This document shows, in pieces, positions 1 to 4,790 of a stretch of DNA of 5,322 bases. Source of the stretch: an uncultured Clostridia bacterium. GTDB lineage: Bacteria > Bacillota > Clostridia > Oscillospirales > CAG-382. Both the position numbers and the translations under genes were made by a program. The notes beneath the pieces are model-generated. The model searched no databases and was not told where the DNA came from. It saw nothing but the letters and a program-made list of their open reading frames with translations. Numbering within the stretch: position 1 is the stretch's first letter; each line of letters begins with the position of its first letter. The DNA lies in the NCBI GenBank assembly GCA_947627335.1, contig CANQVQ010000110.1, forward strand, positions 1 to 5,322. Reading direction: 5' to 3'.

Positions 1-530
1 GTGATGCCGAACAGGGCGGTGCGCTGGTTCGGGAGCGTCATGCGCAGCGCCCGCTCGGGCACATCGGCGTGCGCGCCCACGTCGAGCACCACCTCCAGGC
101 CCGTCTCCTCGGCGGCGAGGTCCAGCTGCTCCTCCGCGGCGAGGAACGCGTCGAAATACGGCAGGAGTCCCAGCTTTTCCAGCGTCGGCAGAACGCTTTC
201 GCGGTGGGACGAGGTCAGAAGGTACTGCTTCGCCCCCGCGTCGCGTAATTGGTTCAGCACGTCGAGCGCCCCCGGCGTCAGGCAGTCCGTCCGCAGGTGC
301 GTGCGGTAATACCCCTGAAATTCGTCCGAGATGACCGCCATGGGCAGTTGGTCCAGGTCGAACAGATGCGCGTAGAACCGGGAGATCGGGACGTCGATAT
401 AGCGGTAGTATTCGTCCAGCCCGATCGGCGGGCGGGACCGCTTGCGGAGCATTTGGTTGACCGCTTCGAGCGAGAGCAGCACGTCGTCGCAGAGCGTGCC
501 GTTCCAATCCCAAAAGACGTGGACGCCCAT
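1..530 (-). CDS. HAD-superfamily hydrolase, phosphoglycolate phosphatase-like (partial, C-terminus off the left edge)
   Basis: The 176 visible residues begin with a HAD motif I, FWDWNGTLCDD (residues 6-16). D8 is the expected phosphoryl-accepting nucleophile. The second aspartate of the usual DxD is N10, a DWNGTL variant I recall from a subgroup of HAD proteins. Residues 17-85 are a helical stretch where a C1 cap would sit. Motif II is probably YLLTSSHR (103-110), with T106 or S107 as the Ser/Thr. K119 lies in a following helix, and YFDAFLAAEE (125-134) resembles the strand after it. The canonical Lys-Pro and Gly-Asp motifs III and IV are not evident before the window ends. The ATG at 528-530 follows AAAGGGGG with 6-nt spacing. 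The gene lies behind a terminator and no convincing promoter is visible. Such enzymes dephosphorylate small metabolites in the cytosol; the substrate cannot be told. The superfamily call is fairly secure, the subfamily is not. Confidence 0.8.
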   Translation of the reverse strand, partial: MGVHVFWDWNGTLCDDVLLSLEAVNQMLRKRSRPPIGLDEYYRYIDVPISRFYAHLFDLDQLPMAVISDEFQGYYRTHLRTDCLTPGALDVLNQLRDAGAKQYLLTSSHRESVLPTLEKLGLLPYFDAFLAAEEQLDLAAEETGLEVVLDVGAHADVPERALRMTLPNQRTALFGI

Positions 531-536
531 ATCGAG

Positions 537-544
537 CCCCCTTT
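537..544 (-). promoter_or_regulatory. Shine-Dalgarno site of the HAD gene
   Basis: The minus strand reads AAAGGGGG, 6 nt before the ATG at 528-530. The run of G can pair with the CCUCC of 16S rRNA through a G-U wobble. It supports this start, which also places the HAD nucleophile at residue 8 as expected for the superfamily. Confidence 0.6.
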
Positions 545-569
545 CCAAAGAGAATATCGCAACGAAAAC

Positions 570-596
570 AACGGGCGGAACGTTTTCCCGCCCGTT
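570..596 (-). terminator. Intrinsic terminator after the 94-residue gene
   Basis: A perfect 9-bp inverted repeat (AACGGGCGG at 570-578, CCGCCCGTT at 588-596) encloses a 9-nt loop. On the minus strand the stem is followed by TTGTTTTCG, a short U-rich tail. It begins 17 nt beyond the stop codon of the 94-residue gene and lies before the HAD start, so it probably ends the ireB unit. On the plus strand the stem is followed by TTTTTACGTTTTT, so it could work in both directions, although no plus-strand gene is seen here. Confidence 0.8.
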
Positions 597-612
597 TTTA
601 CGTTTTTCCCCT

Positions 613-897
613 TTACGCTTTCAGCGCACGCTCCAGCCAGATGACGCCGATGTCGAACGCGTCGCAAAGACTGCGCTTTTCGCACTGCTTGAGGATCTTG
701 TCGTTGAACAGCTTCTCGTCGTCCGTATCCTGGATCTGCACGAGGACGCGGGTGGCGACCTCGAGATCCCCGACCTTTTTGGTCTCGAGAATGTTCATGA
801 AGAGAATGTACGGGTCGTCCGGGTTCCCGTAAAACAGGAACCTCCCCTGCCGGACGAGCGGTTTGCCTTTATAGGTCAGCAATTTCTGTTCTGGCAT
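613..897 (-). CDS. Uncharacterised 94-residue protein downstream of ireB
   Basis: I cannot assign a function. The protein is small, soluble and charged, with no signal peptide or membrane segment. It opens with a basic beta-like stretch (KLLTYKGKPLVRQGRFLFYG, residues 5-24), followed by an acidic turn NPDDPY (25-30). Then come alternating hydrophobic segments (31-57), a helix-like segment holding C72 and C78, and a C-terminal segment FDIGVIWLERAL (81-92). Every codon fits the GC-rich usage of its neighbours, with a TAA stop at 613-615. The ATG at 895-897 follows AAGGAA with a 10-nt gap. It lies 30 nt behind ireB and a terminator follows, so it is most likely co-transcribed with ireB. In many Bacillota ireB is instead followed by ruvX and a DUF1292 gene; this protein shows no RNase H-like RuvX motifs and is too short for one. 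It may belong to a conserved clostridial family of unknown function, but that is an impression only. Confidence 0.85.
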   Translation of the reverse strand: MPEQKLLTYKGKPLVRQGRFLFYGNPDDPYILFMNILETKKVGDLEVATRVLVQIQDTDDEKLFNDKILKQCEKRSLCDAFDIGVIWLERALKA

Positions 898-908
898 GAT
901 GCGCCGTT

Positions 909-920
909 TCCTTCCTTCCC
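909..920 (-). repeat. 12-nt purine element GGGAAGGAAGGA, copy 2 (ribosome binding region of the 94-residue gene)
   Basis: The minus strand reads GGGAAGGAAGGA here, identical to the 12 nt before ireB at 1228-1239. It contains the likely Shine-Dalgarno site (AAGGAA, 908-913, 10 nt before the ATG). The shared sequence probably reflects similar ribosome-binding needs of two genes in one transcript. Confidence 0.55.
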
Positions 921-927
921 CGCCTCT

Positions 928-1218
928 TCAGCGTCCGCCGTTCGGGCGGATGAAATCCTCCACGAGTGCGCGAAGCAGTTCGTCCCGATCCAGCTTGCTG
1001 ATGATCGTGCGGGCATTCTTGTTGTTGGTGATATAGGTCGGGTCCTCGGAAATGATATACCCGACGATCTGGTTGGTGGGATTGTACCCGCTTTCGCTCA
1101 GGGAGCTGTAGACCCCCCGGACGATCTCGCGGATCTCCTCCCGTCTGGTATCCTTGACGGAAAACGTGATGGTTTTTTGCCTCGTGTCCTGCGCATTGCG
1201 CGGGTCCTGCATACTCAT
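928..1218 (-). CDS. ireB: IreB-family regulatory phosphoprotein (UPF0297, ReoM/YrzL-like)
   Basis: The 96-residue product carries the family signature GYNPTNQIVGYIISEDPTYI (44-63), followed by N65-R70 (NKNAR) and DRDELLRALVEDFI (77-90). Length compares with about 80-90 residues in relatives, the extra being an N-terminal extension. In Enterococcus faecalis, IreB is phosphorylated by the PASTA kinase IreK on N-terminal threonines and affects cephalosporin resistance. In Listeria, ReoM controls ClpCP-dependent turnover of MurA, the first enzyme of peptidoglycan precursor synthesis. By hand alignment to remembered IreB and ReoM sequences, T16 falls at their phosphorylated T7; T12 and T18 are nearby. 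That is inference. The ATG at 1216-1218 is preferred to the in-frame ATG at 1210-1212 because GGAAGGAG lies 8 nt before the former. A strong promoter precedes the gene, and it heads a two-gene unit. The usual neighbours alaS, ruvX and DUF1292 are absent from this window. Confidence 0.95.
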   Translation of the reverse strand: MSMQDPRNAQDTRQKTITFSVKDTRREEIREIVRGVYSSLSESGYNPTNQIVGYIISEDPTYITNNKNARTIISKLDRDELLRALVEDFIRPNGGR

Positions 1219-1226
1219 ATGGTTTG

Positions 1227-1234
1227 CTCCTTCC
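1227..1234 (-). promoter_or_regulatory. Strong Shine-Dalgarno site of ireB
   Basis: GGAAGGAG on the minus strand lies 8 nt before the ATG at 1216-1218 and 14 nt before the next in-frame ATG. It therefore selects the first start and the 96-residue form. It is the end of the 12-nt purine element shared with the next gene. Confidence 0.85.
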
Positions 1235-1239
1235 TTCCC
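1228..1239 (-). repeat. 12-nt purine element GGGAAGGAAGGA, copy 1 (before ireB)
   Basis: This is an exact match to the element at 909-920. Both copies sit immediately before a start codon on the same transcript. Confidence 0.55.
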
Positions 1240-1271
1240 TTTTGCGTTTCGGGTTTTTTGACTTCCCTTTT

Positions 1272-1300
1272 ATTATATACGGTTTTCACGGATTTTGCAA
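1272..1300 (-). promoter_or_regulatory. Sigma-A promoter driving ireB and the 94-residue gene
   Basis: On the minus strand, TTGCAA (1295-1300) is the -35 element, matching 4 of 6 consensus positions. TATAAT (1272-1277) is a perfect -10, and the spacer is exactly 17 nt. The surroundings are AT-rich and stand out from the GC-rich genes. Transcription should start near 1265, giving a leader of about 45 nt to the ireB ATG. I see no operator or riboswitch in that short leader. Confidence 0.9.
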
Positions 1301-1312
1301 GTCTTTCCGCAA

Positions 1313-1331
1313 AAAATTTCAGCGAAATTTT
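1313..1331 (-). terminator. Possible weak terminator after pheT
   Basis: On the minus strand AAAATTTC (1324-1331), a GCT loop and GAAATTTT (1313-1320) form a perfect 8-bp stem, with T's continuing to 1311. It starts 8 nt beyond the pheT stop and lies upstream of the ireB promoter. The stem has a single G-C pair, so it would be a poor intrinsic terminator. Partial read-through into ireB is plausible. Confidence 0.35.
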
Positions 1332-1338
1332 CGACCCG

Positions 1339-3732
1339 TCAGCTCCTCAACAGGATTCCATGCTCGCTTTCCAGACGACGGAGCACCTTGCTCACGCTCT
1401 TGTCGGCTTCCTCGTCGGTCATCGTGCGGTCGGGCAGGCGGAATACCAGCCGGACGGCGACGGATTTCTTCCCTTCCGGGACGCCCTTCCCGCGGTACAC
1501 GTCGAACACGAACACGTCCTCGAGCGATTTCCCGGCGAGCGCACGGATCTGCCCGCAAAGCGTCCCCGCTTCGATCGTTTCGTCGCACAGCAGCGCGAGG
1601 TCCCGCTCCATCGACTGGTAGACCGGCAGCGGGCGGTACTTCCGTTCCGCCGACGCGCACGCGTAAAGCGGTTCGTCCGGCAGCAGCGCCGCGTAGACCG
1701 CTTCGTCGATGCCGAAGGACGCGCAGACCGACGGATGCACCTGCCCGAAATGCCCGAGGCAGACGTCCCCGACCGTCAGCTTCGCGCAGCGACCCGGATG
1801 GAAGTACGGGACCGTCGCGTCGGCGGTGCAGACCGCGCCCTCGACGCCGAAGGACGCGAGCAGGGCGTTGACGTCGCCCTTGAGGTCGAAGAAGTCCCCG
1901 CAGCCGTAGCTCGCGAAGCAGAGCGTCCGGCTCTCCGCCGAATGGTCGCCGTCCTTCGCGTAAAGCATGGCGTTTTCGTAGAAGCGGGCGGTCTTGACCC
2001 GGTGGGCGAGGTTATGGGCGACGACGCGAAGCACCGACGGGAGCGCGTGCGTCCGCATGACCGACGTATCTTCGCCCAGCGGGTTGCGAATGGTCAGTTG
2101 GTCGCGCAGCGGGGAATCCGCCGGGATGCGGATCTGGTCGAGTTCCTTCGGGGAGACGAACGAGTAGGTGCAGAGTTCGTCGTACCCCAGCCCGGTCATG
2201 GTCTGATCCAGACGCGTGCGGAAGCGCTGGAACGGGTCCTCCCCGCCCTGCGTCGCTTCCCCGCGGAACCGGGTCGCCTGGATGCGGTCGAATCCGTACA
2301 GCCGGACGACCTCCTCGGCGACGTCCGCCGTTTCGATCAGGTCGCCGCGATAGGGCGGCACCGTCAGACGGTCCTTTCCGTCCCAGATCACGTCGAGCGG
2401 GCGCAGCAGCTCCGCCATTTCGGACGCGGACAGGTCCGTGCCGAGCAGTTCGTTGACCCGCTTCCAATCGAACGGGATGGAACGCGGAGAGACGTCGGCA
2501 TTGCAGACGTCGATATACCCGTCGACGACCTCCCCGGCGCCGAGTTCGGCGACCAGTTCGCAGGCGCGCTCCAGCGCGGGCAGCGTATTGCAGGCGGGCA
2601 GCCCCTTCTCGTAACGGGCGGAGGCGTCCGTCCGCAGACCGACCGCACGGGAGGTCTTGCGGATGCTTTCGCGGGCGAAGTTGGCGCTTTCAAAGATGAC
2701 GGTCTGGGTGGTCTGCTCGATCTCGCTGTTCAGACCGCCCATGACCCCCGCGAGGGCGACGGGTTTGTCCCCGTCGGCGATGCAGAGCATATCGGTCGTC
2801 AGCGGGCGCTCCTGCCCGTCGAGCGTGGTGATGGTTTCGCCGGGGCGTGCCGTGCGCACGACGATGCGACCGCTTTGGATGGTCTGCGCGTCGAAGGCGT
2901 GCATCGGCTGACCGTATTCGAGCATGACGTAGTTGGTGATGTCGACGATGTTGTTGATCGGGCGGATCCCGGCGTTGCGCAGTTTGGTCCGCATCCAGAG
3001 CGGCGACGGAGCGATCTTCACGTTCTTCACGACACGCGCCGTATAGCGCGGACAGAGCGACGGGGAAAGCACCTCGACCTGCAGAAGGTCGCCGACGGTC
3101 TGCCCGTTTCCGTTCGTCGGGACGGACGGTTCGTTCAGCCGCAGCGGCAGGTGGAAGGTCGCGGCGGCTTCGCGGGCGATGCCGAGATAGGACAGGCAGT
3201 CCGGGCGGTTGAAGGTCAGTTCAAACTCCACCAGCACGTCCCGCATTCCCAGCACGTCGCGGACGTCGTCCCCCGGCTTGCAGGGCTCCTGCAGGATGAA
3301 AATGCCGTCCTCGACCGCATACGGGAAATCCCGGGCGGTCAGCCCCAATTCGCCGAGCGAGCAGAGCATCCCTTCGGACACCACGCCGCGCAGCTTGCCG
3401 GTCTTGATGGTCTTGCCGTCCGGCAGCTTCGCCCCGTTCAGGCAGACCGGCACGAGGTCCCCCTCCGCGACGTTCTGCGCGCCGGTGACGATCTGCAGCG
3501 GACGTTCCCCGCCGACTTCGACCTGACAGATGACCATGTGGTCGGAATCCGGGTGCGGCACGACGGAGAGCAGTTTCCCGACGACGACGCCGCTCAGGCG
3601 CTCGCCGAGGTCCTCCCAGCCTTCCACCTTCGTCCCGCTCATGGTCATCGCTTCGGCGAACAGACGCGGGCTGAACCCCTCCACGGCGGAGAGGTTTACA
3701 TAATCATTTAACCAATTCAGTGAAATCTTCAT
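1339..3732 (-). CDS. pheT: Phenylalanyl-tRNA synthetase beta subunit (EC 6.1.1.20)
   Basis: The 797-residue product has the full bacterial beta-subunit architecture and normal length. It is the tRNA-binding and editing subunit of the cytosolic (alpha-beta)2 enzyme that charges tRNA-Phe. An EMAP-like OB tRNA-binding domain spans about 44-155 (PHPDSDHMVICQV, then SEGMLCSLGELGL). The B3/B4 editing domain covers about 212-390: GQPMHAFD (274-281), GVMGG (329-333) and GLRTDASARYEKG (365-377). T368, A370 and H278 match the E. coli editing residues T354, A356 and H261 by hand alignment. A B5 domain follows (about 408-475), then the inactive class II core-like region (about 485-690) and a C-terminal ferredoxin-fold anticodon-binding domain (about 704-797). 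The ATG at 3730-3732 gives the canonical N-terminus MKISLNWLNDYV. It lies 18 nt after pheS and should be co-transcribed and co-regulated with it. The first codons are AT-rich, unlike the rest. Confidence 0.98.
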   Translation of the reverse strand: MKISLNWLNDYVNLSAVEGFSPRLFAEAMTMSGTKVEGWEDLGERLSGVVVGKLLSVVPHPDSDHMVICQVEVGGERPLQIVTGAQNVAEGDLVPVCLNGAKLPDGKTIKTGKLRGVVSEGMLCSLGELGLTARDFPYAVEDGIFILQEPCKPGDDVRDVLGMRDVLVEFELTFNRPDCLSYLGIAREAAATFHLPLRLNEPSVPTNGNGQTVGDLLQVEVLSPSLCPRYTARVVKNVKIAPSPLWMRTKLRNAGIRPINNIVDITNYVMLEYGQPMHAFDAQTIQSGRIVVRTARPGETITTLDGQERPLTTDMLCIADGDKPVALAGVMGGLNSEIEQTTQTVIFESANFARESIRKTSRAVGLRTDASARYEKGLPACNTLPALERACELVAELGAGEVVDGYIDVCNADVSPRSIPFDWKRVNELLGTDLSASEMAELLRPLDVIWDGKDRLTVPPYRGDLIETADVAEEVVRLYGFDRIQATRFRGEATQGGEDPFQRFRTRLDQTMTGLGYDELCTYSFVSPKELDQIRIPADSPLRDQLTIRNPLGEDTSVMRTHALPSVLRVVAHNLAHRVKTARFYENAMLYAKDGDHSAESRTLCFASYGCGDFFDLKGDVNALLASFGVEGAVCTADATVPYFHPGRCAKLTVGDVCLGHFGQVHPSVCASFGIDEAVYAALLPDEPLYACASAERKYRPLPVYQSMERDLALLCDETIEAGTLCGQIRALAGKSLEDVFVFDVYRGKGVPEGKKSVAVRLVFRLPDRTMTDEEADKSVSKVLRRLESEHGILLRS

Positions 3733-3741
3733 TTTTCCGTA

Positions 3742-3746
3742 CCCCC
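3742..3746 (-). promoter_or_regulatory. Atypical ribosome binding site of pheT
   Basis: The 18-nt pheS-pheT gap has no AGGAGG-like site. It offers GGGGG, 9 nt before the ATG, which can pair with the 16S anti-Shine-Dalgarno through one G-U wobble, as before the HAD gene. Translational coupling to the close pheS stop, plus the AT-rich first codons, may compensate. Confidence 0.45.
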
Positions 3747-3750
3747 GCGC

Positions 3751-4770
3751 TCAAAACTGGTCCAAAAACCGCTTGTCGTTCTCGAACAGCAGCCGCAGGT
3801 CGTCGATGCCGTACATGGTCATCGCGACCCGTTCGATCCCCATGCCGAAGGCGAACCCGGAATAGACCTCCGGGTCGATCCCGCCCGCCCGCAGGACGTT
3901 CGGATGCACCATACCGGCGCCGAGGATCTCGATCCAGCCCTCGCCCTTGCACAGCCGGCAGCCCTTGCCGCCGCAGACGAAGCAGGACACGTCCACTTCG
4001 GCGGACGGCTCGGTGAACGGAAAATTGTGCGGTCGGAAGCGGATGCGGGTGCGCGAGCCGAACATCGCCTTGGCGAACGCGTCGAGCGTGCCTTTCAGGT
4101 CGCCCATCGTGATCCCCCGATCGACGACCAGCCCTTCGCACTGGTGGAACATCGGCGAATGGGTCGCGTCGGCGACGTCGCTGCGGTAGACGCGCCCGGG
4201 GGAGATGATGCGGATCGGCGGGGTCTTGCCCGCCATGGCGCGGATCTGCACCGGCGACGTCTGCGTCCGAAGCAGGACGTCGTCGGAGAAGTAGAACGTA
4301 TCCGTTTCGTCCCGCGACGGGTGGTCGGCGGGAGCGTTGAGGGCGTCGAAGTTGTTGTAGGCGCTTTCGACCTCCGGACCTTCGGCGATGGAGAAGCCCA
4401 TGCCGGTGAAGATTTCCGCCATGCGGTTGCGGGTGCGGGTGATCGGGTGGAGGTGACCGACCGGCTTTTCCGGCGCCGGGAGGGTCACGTCGATCGTCTC
4501 GGCGCGAAGCCTGCGTTCCAAACCCTGCGCACGAAGCTGTTCAAACCGCTCTTTCAGCGCTTCCTCCAGCTGGGTGCGCACGGTGTTGACCAGCGCGCCG
4601 ACCGTCGGGCGCTCCGTCGGCGGCAGACTGCCCATGCCGCGCAGCAGGGCGGTCAGTTCCCCTTTCTTGCCGAGGAAGCGGACGCGGGACTCCTCGAGCG
4701 ACTGTTCGTCGGCGGCTTCCCGGATCGCCTCCACCGCCGCCGAACGGATCCTTTCCAATTGCTCTTTCAT
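3751..4770 (-). CDS. pheS: Phenylalanyl-tRNA synthetase alpha subunit (EC 6.1.1.20)
   Basis: The 339-residue product is the catalytic subunit of phenylalanyl-tRNA synthetase, activating Phe with ATP and transferring it to tRNA-Phe. Length is typical. Residues 1-90 are the charged helical N-terminal arm, a coiled coil that contacts tRNA in known structures. The class II core follows: motif 1 near 108-135 (HPITRTRNRM to GPEVE), motif 2 near 187-214 (RIISPGRVYRSD, then HSPMFHQCEG) and motif 3 near 303-318 (YSGFAFGMGIERVAM). A307 in the GFAFG segment corresponds to the E. coli A294 that sets Phe specificity. An insert at 263-274 carries four cysteines (C263, C266, C271, C274; CxxCx4CxxC), absent from E. 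coli PheS but, as I recall, seen in many Gram-positive PheS. The ATG at 4768-4770 follows AAAGGA at 12 nt. The gene starts only 20 nt after the rpoD stop, leaving no room for a T-box leader, and is followed by pheT. Confidence 0.98.
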   Translation of the reverse strand: MKEQLERIRSAAVEAIREAADEQSLEESRVRFLGKKGELTALLRGMGSLPPTERPTVGALVNTVRTQLEEALKERFEQLRAQGLERRLRAETIDVTLPAPEKPVGHLHPITRTRNRMAEIFTGMGFSIAEGPEVESAYNNFDALNAPADHPSRDETDTFYFSDDVLLRTQTSPVQIRAMAGKTPPIRIISPGRVYRSDVADATHSPMFHQCEGLVVDRGITMGDLKGTLDAFAKAMFGSRTRIRFRPHNFPFTEPSAEVDVSCFVCGGKGCRLCKGEGWIEILGAGMVHPNVLRAGGIDPEVYSGFAFGMGIERVAMTMYGIDDLRLLFENDKRFLDQF

Positions 4771-4782
4771 AGGTGCTGTATA

Positions 4783-4788
4783 TCCTTT
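4783..4788 (-). promoter_or_regulatory. Ribosome binding site of pheS
   Basis: AAAGGA on the minus strand lies 12 nt before the pheS ATG, a long but usable spacing. It sits within the 20-nt rpoD-pheS gap. No promoter with both elements and no terminator is visible in that gap. Confidence 0.5.
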
Positions 4789-4790
4789 CG

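Noticed and set aside
1..150. Frameshift in the HAD gene to explain the missing C-terminal motifs
   Set aside because: I read the other two minus frames: one gives an Arg/Gly/Ala-rich string and the other meets a stop. Neither contains Lys-Pro or Gly-Asp motifs, and the main frame keeps its codon bias.
1..644. Plus-strand and alternate minus-strand open frames over the HAD gene
   Set aside because: They are low-complexity Arg/Ser-rich shadows of a GC-rich coding region. The HAD frame alone shows G/C-biased third positions and motif I.
613..897. The 94-residue protein as RuvX or DUF1292, the usual ireB neighbours
   Set aside because: It lacks the RNase H-fold acidic motifs and the length of RuvX, and does not show the acidic composition I expect of DUF1292.
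1210..1218. A later start for ireB at the ATG at 1210-1212
   Set aside because: The ribosome site GGAAGGAG is 8 nt from the first ATG but 14 nt from the second.
1219..1338. A riboswitch or small RNA in the pheT-ireB gap
   Set aside because: The leader after the promoter is only about 45 nt and shows no stable GC-rich structure; the only stem is the AT-rich one behind pheT.
442..3711. A 1089-codon open frame on the plus strand, antisense to pheT, ireB and the 94-residue gene
   Set aside because: It lies codon-on-codon over three real genes that share one frame. It stays open only because TTA, CTA and TCA codons are avoided. The product is Arg-, Asp- and Val-rich with no known domain, and no ribosome site fits.
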